Shown: one piece after another, positions 1 to 8,020 of the stretch | Layout of the letters: every line of letters starts with the position of its first letter | Position numbering within the stretch: position 1 is the stretch's first letter | Origin: JACCVL01 sp963704295 | Lineage (GTDB): Bacteria > Actinomycetota > Actinomycetes > Propionibacteriales > Nocardioidaceae | NCBI GenBank assembly: GCA_963704295.1 | Contig: OY969884.1 | Coordinates: forward strand, 2,604,001 to 2,668,000 | Direction of reading: 5' to 3' | Length of the DNA: 64,000 nt | Notes under the pieces: generated by a model | Told to the model about the DNA's origin: nothing | The model's database searches: none | What the model saw: the letters and a program-made list of their open reading frames with translations, nothing else | Translations under genes and position numbers: made by a program

Positions 1-2
1 CG

Positions 3-743
3 CGCCTGCTCGGCCGGCTGCTGCGCCAGCCCGCATTCGTCGCCGCGATCGGGCTCAACCTGGTCGGGTTCGTGCTGCACCTGGTGGCGATCCGGCTGCT
101 GCCGCTCTTCCTCGCCCAGGCCGGCATCGCCGCCAGCCTGGCGATCACCGCGCTGCTGGCCGTCCGGGTCTTCCGGGACCGGCTGGTTCGGGCGGAGTGG
201 CTCGCGGTGGTCGCGGTCTGCGTCGGCCTGGCACTGCTGACCGCGGCCGCCGGGGCAGCGGGGGAGGAGCGGGCGAACGGCACGCTGAACCTCGCGCTCG
301 CCCTCGCCGTCGCCACCCTGATCGCGATCGGTGCCGTGGCCGGGCGAGGAGCCGGCGCGGCGTCTACCATGGTGCTGAGCGCGCTCGCCGGCCTCGGCTT
401 TGCGACCACCGCCGTGGCGGCCCGGCTGCTGCCCACCACCTCGCTCTCCGCGGTGCTGACCGCCCCGGCCGCGTACCTGCTGCCGGTGGCGGGCGCCCTG
501 GCGTTCCTGCTCTACTCGCTGGCGTTGCAGCGCGGTGCGGTGACCGCGGCCACCGCGCCGATGATCGTGCTCCAGACCGTCACCCCCGCTCTGGTCGGGA
601 TATGGGCGCTCGGCGACGAGGTGCGCACCGGGTGGCTGGTCCCCGCGGCCGTCGGCCTGGTGCTGACAGTGGCCGGCGCGGTCACGCTGGCCCGGTACGA
701 GGCGGTCCGGGACCGGGCGCGGGAGGCGGCCCGGCTCGGCTGA
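3..743 (+). CDS. DMT (EamA-like) membrane transporter, 5' end outside window
   Basis: This is the 3' part of a small-molecule transporter gene; the reading frame is open from the first bases, so the true start lies before the window. The 246 visible residues are nearly all hydrophobic, with about eight membrane helices. Between about residues 75 and 130 a loop is followed by a second helix bundle, which matches the two-repeat fold of the drug/metabolite transporter superfamily. A possible internal start at 72 would remove a hydrophobic segment that is clearly part of the protein, so I treat the gene as partial. The substrate cannot be told from sequence. It ends 79 bases before ribF and is probably an independent gene. 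Confidence 0.7.
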   Translation, partial: RLLGRLLRQPAFVAAIGLNLVGFVLHLVAIRLLPLFLAQAGIAASLAITALLAVRVFRDRLVRAEWLAVVAVCVGLALLTAAAGAAGEERANGTLNLALALAVATLIAIGAVAGRGAGAASTMVLSALAGLGFATTAVAARLLPTTSLSAVLTAPAAYLLPVAGALAFLLYSLALQRGAVTAATAPMIVLQTVTPALVGIWALGDEVRTGWLVPAAVGLVLTVAGAVTLARYEAVRDRAREAARLG

Positions 744-822
744 GCACACCCGGTGGCCACGGCGGTGGCGGGGACCGACCTTCCGCCGCCGGACGTCTCA
801 GGCTCGTGGGAGGGTTTGCCGG

Positions 823-1785
823 GTGAGCGTTTGGCGACGGTTGAGCGCGGTCGAGATCGAGGGCCCGACGGTGGTCACCGTCGGCAACTTCGACGGCGTG
901 CACCGCGGGCACCGGCTGGTCCTCGAGCAGGCGGTGAAGACCGCCTGGCGGCTCGGGGGCCGGCGGGACGGGCACGCACCGGTGGTGGCGGTGACCTTCC
1001 ACCCGCACCCGATGGCCGTGCTCGCACCCGACCGGGCGCCGCAGCAGCTGACCGGCCTGTCCTCGCGGGTCGCGCTGTTGACGGCAGCCGGTGCCGACGA
1101 CGTGCTGGTGATGACCTTCGACCGCGGCGTGGCTGCGTGGTCACCGGAGGAGTTCATCCGCCGGGTGCTGGTGGACGCGCTGCACGCTGGTGCCGTGGTC
1201 GTCGGCGCCGACTTCCGGTTCGGTGCCCGGGCCGCCGGCACCATCGACACGCTGCGGACGGAGGGTGCCGCGCACGGCTTCACCGTCGAGCCGCTCGAGC
1301 TGGCCGGCCGCAGCAGCTCCGCGCCCTGGTCCTCCAGCGCGGCGCGGGCGGCGATCATCGCCGGCGACGTACGCCGGGCGGCGGACATCCTCGGTCGTGA
1401 CCACACCGTCGAGGGTGTCGTTGTCGAGGGCGATCGTCGCGGTCGTCAGCTCGGGTACCCGACTGCGAACGTGCCCGCCTCCGGCACGGTGGCGGTGCCG
1501 GCGGACGGGGTGTATGCCGGAACGCTGCGACGGACCGATGCCTCCGCCGGCACCGCGATGCCGGCGGCGATCAGCGTCGGCACCAACCCGACCTTCGGGG
1601 GAGCCGACCGGCGGGTGGAGGCCTACGTGCTCGACCGGGACGACCTCGAGCTGTACGGCGTGCCGGTGGAGGTTGCCTTCCGGACGCGCCTGCGCGGCCA
1701 GGTGCGGTTCGAGGAGGTCGAGGAGCTGGTGGCCCAGATGGCACAAGACGTGGCCGGCGCCCGGGCCGCGCTCGGCACGTCCTGA
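823..1785 (+). CDS. ribF: Bifunctional riboflavin kinase / FAD synthetase
   Basis: RibF converts riboflavin to FMN and then FAD in the cytoplasm. The 320-residue length is typical. The N-terminal nucleotidyltransferase domain has GNFDGVHRGH at residues 21-30, which contains the HxGH-like adenylyl-transfer signature. The C-terminal kinase domain has GYPTAN near residues 211-216 and the later GTNPTFGG and EAYVLD stretches. The GTG start at 823 follows a GGGAGGG ribosome binding site at 808-814. In most actinomycetes ribF is followed closely by rpsO (truB-ribF-rpsO-pnp). Here rpsO is 11 kb downstream, so the block is interrupted. The gene converges on the SGNH hydrolase gene with only 9 bases between the stops. 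Confidence 0.95.
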   Translation: MSVWRRLSAVEIEGPTVVTVGNFDGVHRGHRLVLEQAVKTAWRLGGRRDGHAPVVAVTFHPHPMAVLAPDRAPQQLTGLSSRVALLTAAGADDVLVMTFDRGVAAWSPEEFIRRVLVDALHAGAVVVGADFRFGARAAGTIDTLRTEGAAHGFTVEPLELAGRSSSAPWSSSAARAAIIAGDVRRAADILGRDHTVEGVVVEGDRRGRQLGYPTANVPASGTVAVPADGVYAGTLRRTDASAGTAMPAAISVGTNPTFGGADRRVEAYVLDRDDLELYGVPVEVAFRTRLRGQVRFEEVEELVAQMAQDVAGARAALGTS

Positions 1786-1794
1786 GCGGCCGGC

Positions 1795-2829
1795 TCAGCC
1801 GAACAGCGCCGCGATCACGCGCTGGTCCCGCAGCGTCAGCGTCCCGGGCGGGCGGCGGGCGGTGAGCTGCTCGGCCCGCTGCCGCATGTCGGCCGTCGGG
1901 CCACGGCCGACGAGCGAGCGGAGCGCCGCGGCCGCGGAGGCCCGCATCCCGGCGGCGTACGGGTGGAAGGCCAGCGCCCGGGTCGGGCTGGTCGCGGCCC
2001 CGTTGACCCAGGCGGTGGACGAGCAGGCGTCATGCCCGCGGGACGGGCGGTAGGTGTCGACGTAGTGCGCTCCCGCCCGCGCGGCGGCGGCGGCGAGCGC
2101 CCGGTTGAGCTCGCGCTCGACCCGGTCGGCCCAGGCGTAGTCACCGGCGGCGAACGGCAGCGCGGCGCAGGTGCCGCTCGCGGGGACGATCCGCGGGTAG
2201 CCGATCACCGCCACCACCGCGTCCGGCGCCCGTTGGGCGACGGTGCGCAGCGCCGTGACCAGGCGCGACTCCACCCGGCGCGCCCGGGCGAGCAGGTCAT
2301 CGGTGCCGTCCGGCCGGGTGAACGCTGCTCGGCAGGGGGCGCCGGTCGGGTCCGTCGCGGTCAGATCGGGACAGCGGCGGACCAGGGTGCCGAAGATGCC
2401 GAAGTCGTTGCCGCCCATCCCGACCGTGACCAGGTCGGTCGACGGGGTGACCGCCGCCAGCTGCTGGTCGGTCAGGTCGGAGGTGTCGGCACCTGAGCAG
2501 CTCACGTCGACGAGGCTCTCGGCGCCGAGCCAGCCCGCCAGCACGGCCGGGTAGTTCGCGCTGGAGCGCAGGCAGGAGGTCCGACTCGCGTCGACGTAGG
2601 GGATCAGCGGGCCGGCGGTGAACGAGTCACCGAGCGCGACGTACCGGCCGACCGGGGTCGACAGCGGTGCCCCGGTCCGGCCCGATCCGGCCCGGTCGGG
2701 GCGGGCCGTACGCGGCTCGGCCGACTGCGCGCCCCGCTCGCCTTGGCCCGATCCGGTCGGGCCGGCTGCGACCAGGCCGGCGACGACAGCGCCGAGGAGC
2801 GCGACCAGCACGACGAGCCGACGAGACAT
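1795..2829 (-). CDS. Secreted SGNH/GDSL hydrolase (esterase/lipase family)
   Basis: This is a serine esterase of the SGNH family, predicted to be exported. The 344-residue protein begins with a basic MSRR followed by a hydrophobic stretch to about residue 23, which looks like a signal peptide. A low-complexity Pro/Gly/Arg linker extends to about residue 60. Block I is GDSF at 67-70 (nucleophile Ser), block III is GGND near 136-140, and block V has an FHP motif near residue 286. Several cysteines could form disulfides, as in the SGNH lipases of Streptomyces. The natural ester is unknown. A TAACCT hexamer 7 nt before the ATG suggests a leaderless transcript, and an inverted repeat at 2865-2908 lies over the likely -35 region. 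Confidence 0.88.
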   Translation of the reverse strand: MSRRLVVLVALLGAVVAGLVAAGPTGSGQGERGAQSAEPRTARPDRAGSGRTGAPLSTPVGRYVALGDSFTAGPLIPYVDASRTSCLRSSANYPAVLAGWLGAESLVDVSCSGADTSDLTDQQLAAVTPSTDLVTVGMGGNDFGIFGTLVRRCPDLTATDPTGAPCRAAFTRPDGTDDLLARARRVESRLVTALRTVAQRAPDAVVAVIGYPRIVPASGTCAALPFAAGDYAWADRVERELNRALAAAAARAGAHYVDTYRPSRGHDACSSTAWVNGAATSPTRALAFHPYAAGMRASAAAALRSLVGRGPTADMRQRAEQLTARRPPGTLTLRDQRVIAALFG

Positions 2830-2836
2830 GCCCCCG

Positions 2837-2842
2837 AGGTTA
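2837..2842 (-). promoter_or_regulatory. -10 hexamer of the SGNH hydrolase gene (leaderless)
   Basis: TAACCT on the minus strand is separated by 7 nt from the ATG at 2829. A start point about 7 nt after a -10 box would place the 5' end of the mRNA at the start codon. Confidence 0.55.
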
Positions 2843-2864
2843 CGTGCGGCCGTCGCGAGACCGA

Positions 2865-2908
2865 CGATGATGCATTCCGGTCGCTCGCGCGGCGGGAATG
2901 CATCATCG
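2865..2908. promoter_or_regulatory. 14-bp perfect inverted repeat between divergent genes
   Basis: The arm CGATGATGCATTCC (2865-2878) is repeated as its exact reverse complement at 2895-2908, with a 16-nt spacer. It lies upstream of the minus-strand SGNH gene, about where its -35 region should be, and 25 nt before the amidohydrolase start. It could be a repressor operator for both genes. A hairpin in the amidohydrolase leader is the alternative. The arms are AT-richer than their surroundings. Confidence 0.55.
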
Positions 2909-2933
2909 GCGGTGCGGCAGGAGGAGGAACAGC

Positions 2934-4589
2934 GTGGTGGAGGTGGCGGACCTTGTGGCCCGGGGCGGCCCGGTCTGGACCGGGCGGTCCGACGCGCCGG
3001 ACGCGGAGGCCGTGGCGATCGCGGCTGGCCGGGTCGTGGCGGTCGGCCGCGACGACGAGGTCGTGCCGTGGATCGGCTCGGCCACGCGGGTCATCGACCT
3101 GGCCGGGCGGCTGGCGGTCCCCGGCTTCATCGACGCGCACGTGCACCCGGTGCACGCCGGCCTCGACGCGTTGCGCTGCGACCTGTCCCGCGTGCCGGTC
3201 GACGAGCAGGCGTACGTCGACGCGATCGGGGCCTACGCCCGCAGCCGGCCGGACGACCCGTGGGTGCTCGGCGGGGGGTGGTCGATGCCGGCCTTCGCGG
3301 GCGGCGTCCCGACCCGGGACCGACTCGACCGGGTCGTCTCCGACCGGCCCGCGTACCTGCCCAACCGGGACCGGCACGGCGCCTGGGTGAACAGCAGGGC
3401 GCTCGCGCTCGCAGGTGTCGATCGAACCACCCCGGACCCGGCCGACGGCCGGATCGAGCGGGATGCCGCGGGTGAGCCCACCGGGATGCTGCACGAGGGC
3501 GCGATGGACCTGGTCGGCCGCCTGGTGCCACCGGCGACCGCGGCCCTGCGGCTCGACGCGCTGCTGCTGGCGCAGGACCGGTTGCACGGCTACGGGGTGG
3601 TGGCCTGGCAGGACGCGATCGTGGGTGACTACGCCGGGTCCGGGGACCTCTGGTCCACCTACGTGCAGGCGGCCCGCGAGGACCGGCTCACCGGCCGGGT
3701 CACCGGCGCGCTGTGGTGGGACCGGGACCGCGGGCTCGACCAGATCCCCGACCTGGTCGAGCAGCGGGCCACCGGGACCGTGGGCCGGTTCCGGCCGCTG
3801 GCGGTGAAGGTGATGCTGGACGGCGTGGTCGAGGGGTTCACCGCGGCGATGCTGGAGCCCTTCCTCGACGCGGACGGGCATCCGACCGCTGGCACCGGCC
3901 GGGCGTTCGTCGAGCCGGACCTGCTCCGGGCGGCGGTGGTCGCGCTGGACGCCGAGGGGTTCCAGGTGCACGTGCACGCGATCGGGGACCGGGCGGTACG
4001 CGACGCGCTGGACGCCTTCGCCGCGGCCCGCGCCGCGAACGGGCCGAGCACGGGTCGGCACCAGCTGGCGCACCTGCAGGTGGTGCATCCCGACGACGTC
4101 GGCCGCTTCGCCGAGCTGGACGTGGCGGCCAACATGCAGGCCCTGTGGGCCTGCAACGAGCCGCAGATGACCGACCTCACGCTGCCGCTGCTCGGCCCGG
4201 AGCGGTCCGGCTGGCAGTACCCGTTCGGCGAGCTGCACCGGCGGGGGACCACGCTGGCGTGCGGCTCGGACTGGCCGGTCTCGACGCCGGACCCGCTGCA
4301 GGCGCTGAAGGTGGCCACCACCCGGGTCGAGCCCGGCACGTCCGGCCCGCCGCTGCTGGCCGAGCAGGCGCTGAGCATGGCCGCCGCGATGACCGCGTAC
4401 ACGGCGGGGTCGGCCTACGTGACGCACGACGACGACGCCGGCAGCCTCCGCTCGGGCGGTCGGGGGGATCTGGTGGTCCTCGACCGCGACGTCTTCGCCG
4501 CTCCTGCGGCCGACCTGGAGCTCGCCCGGGTCGACCTGACCGCCGTCGACGGCCGGGTCGTCCACGAGCGCGACGCGGCGCGGGGGTAG
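2934..4589 (+). CDS. Metal-dependent amidohydrolase, YtcJ-like family
   Basis: This cytoplasmic amidohydrolase belongs to the Amidohydro_3/YtcJ family, which hydrolyses amide or imine bonds of small molecules; the substrate is unknown. The 551-residue protein has the metal-binding DAHVH near residues 66-70, a later HVHAIGDRA stretch and a CGSDWP motif near residue 445, which are the usual metal-ligand regions. I place the start at GTG 2934 because a strong AGGAGGAGGA ribosome binding site lies at 2919-2928; a GTG at 2937 is equally possible. An in-frame ATG at 2898 lies inside the upstream inverted repeat and has no ribosome binding site. The gene converges on glfT2 with an 18-base gap. Confidence 0.85.
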   Translation: MVEVADLVARGGPVWTGRSDAPDAEAVAIAAGRVVAVGRDDEVVPWIGSATRVIDLAGRLAVPGFIDAHVHPVHAGLDALRCDLSRVPVDEQAYVDAIGAYARSRPDDPWVLGGGWSMPAFAGGVPTRDRLDRVVSDRPAYLPNRDRHGAWVNSRALALAGVDRTTPDPADGRIERDAAGEPTGMLHEGAMDLVGRLVPPATAALRLDALLLAQDRLHGYGVVAWQDAIVGDYAGSGDLWSTYVQAAREDRLTGRVTGALWWDRDRGLDQIPDLVEQRATGTVGRFRPLAVKVMLDGVVEGFTAAMLEPFLDADGHPTAGTGRAFVEPDLLRAAVVALDAEGFQVHVHAIGDRAVRDALDAFAAARAANGPSTGRHQLAHLQVVHPDDVGRFAELDVAANMQALWACNEPQMTDLTLPLLGPERSGWQYPFGELHRRGTTLACGSDWPVSTPDPLQALKVATTRVEPGTSGPPLLAEQALSMAAAMTAYTAGSAYVTHDDDAGSLRSGGRGDLVVLDRDVFAAPAADLELARVDLTAVDGRVVHERDAARG

Positions 4590-4607
4590 CCGCGTCCGGT
4601 GGGCGGG

Positions 4608-6662
4608 TCAGTCCCGGTCGTAGCTCTCGATGGTGTGCCGCCACGCCTCTGACGAGGTCAGCTCGGGCAGCGCCTGGCGGTACTGCTCGGTCAGCTCCGA
4701 CCACCGTCGCCACAGCTGGATGTGCAGCAGGGTGGAGCGCTTGAGCAGGTCGCGGAACCGCTCCGGGTCCCGCTGGTACCACGAGACGGTCGCCCCGTCG
4801 GCTCCGGAGACCAGGGCGCTGTCCACCTGGGCCAGCCGCCACCACTGCAGGTACAGGTGCGGGACCGCGAGCTCGGGGTTGGTGCGGGACATGTCCCGCA
4901 CCGGCTTCACCTGGCGCAGCGTGCCGAGACCCACGCTGCGCAACAGCCCCAGCTTGCCCGCCGGCGCCATCGGCGAGTTGCCCTTGCGCGGCGGCTTCTT
5001 CCGCCGCGCCGGCGGGAACTTCTCCACGTCGTCGGCGGCCTGAGAGTCGGGATAGTTCTTGCGCAGCTCGCGCAGCTCGTGCACCCGGTGCGCGACGTCG
5101 CGGTGCATCCGCTCGGGGCCGTCGAGCAGGTCCTCGATCGCCAGCAGCCCCATCTCGGCCGCGGAGTACTGCATCGCGAGCAGGTGCTTGACCTGGGTCT
5201 CGAAGCTCTCCAGCAGCAACCGTCCACCGTGCTCGTAGGGCGAGTGCAACAGGGCCGAGGAGATCCGGTTGCGGCGGTGGAAGTACGCCTGCCAGTCGAG
5301 CGTGTCGTCCTTCTCGTGCCACGGCACGTGCCAGACCGCGGCGCCGGGGAGGGTCACGGTCGGGTGCCCCGCGTCACGGGCGCGCAGGCCGTACTCGGCG
5401 TCGTCCCACTTGAGGAACATCGGCGCCGACAGCCCGATCTTGCGGATCACGTCGGTGGGGATCAGGCACATCCACCAGCCGTTGTAGTCGACGTCGATGC
5501 GGCGGTGCAGCCAGGGCGTCGAGCGCATGCTGCGCCGGCCGAAGTCCATGCCGTGGAAGGTCCCCGGCGCCGGTCCCCAGAACCAGCGGTACTGCGCGAC
5601 GGCCTCGCCGAACGCGTGCAGCACACAGCGGTCGTAAAGGCTCAGCATCTGGCCGCCGACGATGGTCGACGTCCGGCACAGGTCGGCGAACGTGGCCGCG
5701 CGCAGGATCCCCTCCGGCTCGCACACGACATCGTCGTCGAGCAACAGGCAGTACGTGCTGACGCCCTGGCCGGCGGTTTCGTCCATGGCGCGGGAGAAGC
5801 CGCCGGACCCGCCCAGGTTGGCCTGTTCGATGACCCGTAGCCGGTCACCGAGTCGCTTGGCGACGTCGGGGTACCGATCGTCGTCGACCACCTTCTGGGT
5901 GCCCTGGTCGATGACCAGGATCTCGTCCAGGACGGCGAGCACGCCCTCCTGCTCGGACAGTGCCACCAGCTGGTCGACGCAGAAGGTGGGGCGGTTCATC
6001 GTCGTGATGCCCACGCTGAGGGTGCCCGGCGTGGTCCGGTCGGTCTGCGCCACCCACTCGCCGGAGATGAGGTCCACGTTCGCGCCGTCGGCGGCCAGGT
6101 CGAACCAGTACCACCCGCCGTCGATGAAGTTCTTCAGCGGCAGCTCGAACTCCACCGTCTGCTGGCCGGACCCCTCGATCCGCGCCGAGTCCACCCGCAT
6201 GACGTGCCCCTTGGAGGTGGAGCGCTGCACCACGACGGTCCCGCTGCCGGTCACTGTCAGCCGCAGCGTCACCGACCGGAGGTTCGTCCAGCGCTGCCAG
6301 TAGCCGGCCGGGAAGGAGTTGAAGTAGGTGCCGAGGGACAGGATGTCGCCGTCCTCGACCCGCATGCTGTGCCGGCCGGTGACGCTGGCCGCACTGGAGA
6401 CGGCGGCGCCGAGCGCGCCGCTGCGGGCGCCGCTGGCCGGAGGGTGCGCGTTGCCGGACTGGCCGGCCGCGCCGGTGCCGATCGACTCCTGCACCTCGTC
6501 CGCTGCGCCGTTCTGCGCCGCCTCGAGATAGAGCGGGAGGACGTCGTGGTCGCCGTCCAGGGGCATGACGACCCGCTGGAGCACCCGCTCCCCGAGCGCA
6601 GGGGTGGTGGCGGAGGCTGGTTCGGTCACGTCAGGTCCTAGGGTCGGGTGCAGCGGGGACAT
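4608..6662 (-). CDS. glfT2: Galactofuranosyltransferase, GlfT2 type
   Basis: This enzyme transfers galactofuranose from UDP-Galf to build a linear galactan at the inner face of the membrane. The protein (684 residues; Mycobacterium GlfT2 has about 640) follows GlfT2 along its length. An N-terminal beta-sandwich has LGTYFNSFPAGYWQRW. The GT-A domain follows, with NLGGSGGFSR, a DDD nucleotide/metal motif, HRRIDVDYNGWW, and KWDDAEYGLRA carrying the likely catalytic Asp pair. The helical C-terminus ends like GlfT2. I choose ATG 6662 because TAGGCT lies 8 nt upstream. GTG 6629, preceded by AGGA, is an alternative that matches the family's N-terminus. The adjacent sulfotransferase-like genes are transcribed away from it, and their products may act on the same surface glycan. 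Confidence 0.88.
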   Translation of the reverse strand: MSPLHPTLGPDVTEPASATTPALGERVLQRVVMPLDGDHDVLPLYLEAAQNGAADEVQESIGTGAAGQSGNAHPPASGARSGALGAAVSSAASVTGRHSMRVEDGDILSLGTYFNSFPAGYWQRWTNLRSVTLRLTVTGSGTVVVQRSTSKGHVMRVDSARIEGSGQQTVEFELPLKNFIDGGWYWFDLAADGANVDLISGEWVAQTDRTTPGTLSVGITTMNRPTFCVDQLVALSEQEGVLAVLDEILVIDQGTQKVVDDDRYPDVAKRLGDRLRVIEQANLGGSGGFSRAMDETAGQGVSTYCLLLDDDVVCEPEGILRAATFADLCRTSTIVGGQMLSLYDRCVLHAFGEAVAQYRWFWGPAPGTFHGMDFGRRSMRSTPWLHRRIDVDYNGWWMCLIPTDVIRKIGLSAPMFLKWDDAEYGLRARDAGHPTVTLPGAAVWHVPWHEKDDTLDWQAYFHRRNRISSALLHSPYEHGGRLLLESFETQVKHLLAMQYSAAEMGLLAIEDLLDGPERMHRDVAHRVHELRELRKNYPDSQAADDVEKFPPARRKKPPRKGNSPMAPAGKLGLLRSVGLGTLRQVKPVRDMSRTNPELAVPHLYLQWWRLAQVDSALVSGADGATVSWYQRDPERFRDLLKRSTLLHIQLWRRWSELTEQYRQALPELTSSEAWRHTIESYDRD

Positions 6663-6670
6663 CGTGGGGG

Positions 6671-6676
6671 AGCCTA
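6671..6676 (-). promoter_or_regulatory. -10 hexamer of glfT2 (leaderless)
   Basis: TAGGCT on the minus strand lies 8 nt before ATG 6662, the spacing expected of a leaderless transcript. Confidence 0.5.
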
Positions 6677-6748
6677 TCGGCCGGTGGGTGGCGGCTAGGG
6701 TCTCCCCGACCGGCGGCCAGCGGCCGACCATGTGGAGAGGGGCGTACG

Positions 6749-8014
6749 GTGCCAGCGCACGATCCGGCGGGACGGTCCGGCACGCCGGCCGGACCCAAGC
6801 GGGTGTTCCTGCACATCGGGCCACCCAAGACGGGAACGACCTACCTGCAGAGCGTGCTGTGGGCCAACAAGCGACGGCTGGGCAAGGCGGGCGTGCTCGT
6901 CCCCGGGCGCGGTGAGGCACCGCACTTCGCCGCGGCCGGTGACCTGCGCGGCCGGCACCGGCGCAAGAACCCCAAGCGCAAAGGACGGGGCCGTCACGAC
7001 GGCGCTTGGGACAAGCTGGCCGCCGAGGTCCGTGAGTGGCCCGGCACCTCGGTCATCTCCTGCGAGTGGCTGGCCTTCTGCAGCGATGAGCAGGTGGACC
7101 GCGCGCTCGGCTCGTTCGGCGACGCCGAGGTGCACGTGGTCATCACGCTGCGCGACCTCGGTCGGGTGGTGCCGGCCGTCTGGCAGGAGCAGATCAAGAA
7201 CGGCAAGGTCTTCACCCTCACCGAGTTCCTCGTCAAGCTCGAGCGCGACGACGACGAGGACTACGGCCAGCTGTTCTGGAGCGTGCACGACACCCGCCGG
7301 CTGCTCGACCGGTGGGCGCGGAACCTTCCCACCGACCGGTTGCACGTCGTGACGCTGCCGCGGTCCGGGGCGCACCCGGACGAGCTGTGGCGCCGGTTCA
7401 GCTCGCTGTTCGTCACCGATCCGGATCGGTACGACACCAAGCAGGTGCGGGCCAATCCCGGCCTCGACCCGGCGGAGGCCGAGTTGCTGCGTCGAGTGAA
7501 CGACGAGCTCGACGGCCGGATGCGCAAGGGCGCACACGGACCGCTGGTCAAGCAGTTCCTGCACGAGGAGCTGACCCGGCAGGAGGGGTCCGGCGGCAAG
7601 ATCCGGCTGCCCGCCGACGCGCTCGAGCCGGTGGCGGCACGGGCCAAGGAGGTCGTGGCCGCGGTGGAGGCGGGCGGTTATCCGGTGATCGGGAGCCTGG
7701 ACGAGCTGGTGGTAGACCCGGCGTCCACCGGCACGTCCCGTCCCGAGAACGCGGCGGACACCGAGGTCGCCCGCGCCGCGGTGAAGTCCATGGCGGCCCT
7801 GCTGCTGACGATGCAGGCCGACGGCGCGCACCGGCGCAAGCCGTGGCGGCACACCCAGGGCGGGTCGAAGAAGAAGACTCCGGCCAGGGACGTCGGCACC
7901 GGTGCGGGTGACGCGCCCGGGCCGCAGTCGGCCGGGCGCCGAGCGGCGGGGCGCGCGGCGCGGCTGGCGCGCCGGGCCGCGGGGCGGGTCCGCCGGATGA
8001 CGGCGGGGGGCTAA
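6749..8014 (+). CDS. Sulfotransferase-like protein, copy A of five domains
   Basis: The 421-residue protein has the P-loop PKTGTTYLQ near residues 29-37, which matches the 5'-phosphosulfate loop of PAPS-dependent sulfotransferases. It also has an RDLGRVVPAVWQ segment where the 3'-phosphate motif should be. In classical enzymes an Arg is followed 8 residues later by Ser; here the later residue is Ala. Further family blocks are LHVVTLPR, EAELLRRVN and GYPVIGSLDEL. The C-terminal 60 residues are Lys/Arg-rich. The start is GTG 6749, preceded by GAGAGGGG at about 6734. Copy B follows after 6 bases, so the genes form an operon. The acceptor is unknown; sulfation of a sugar on the GlfT2 galactan is a guess from position. 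Confidence 0.75.
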   Translation: MPAHDPAGRSGTPAGPKRVFLHIGPPKTGTTYLQSVLWANKRRLGKAGVLVPGRGEAPHFAAAGDLRGRHRRKNPKRKGRGRHDGAWDKLAAEVREWPGTSVISCEWLAFCSDEQVDRALGSFGDAEVHVVITLRDLGRVVPAVWQEQIKNGKVFTLTEFLVKLERDDDEDYGQLFWSVHDTRRLLDRWARNLPTDRLHVVTLPRSGAHPDELWRRFSSLFVTDPDRYDTKQVRANPGLDPAEAELLRRVNDELDGRMRKGAHGPLVKQFLHEELTRQEGSGGKIRLPADALEPVAARAKEVVAAVEAGGYPVIGSLDELVVDPASTGTSRPENAADTEVARAAVKSMAALLLTMQADGAHRRKPWRHTQGGSKKKTPARDVGTGAGDAPGPQSAGRRAAGRAARLARRAAGRVRRMTAGG

Positions 8015-8020
8015 CCCGGC

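Noticed and set aside
2604..4565. 653-residue minus-strand ORF opposite the amidohydrolase gene
   Set aside because: It is a shadow in high-GC DNA. The plus strand has catalytic motifs, a ribosome binding site and a normal family length.
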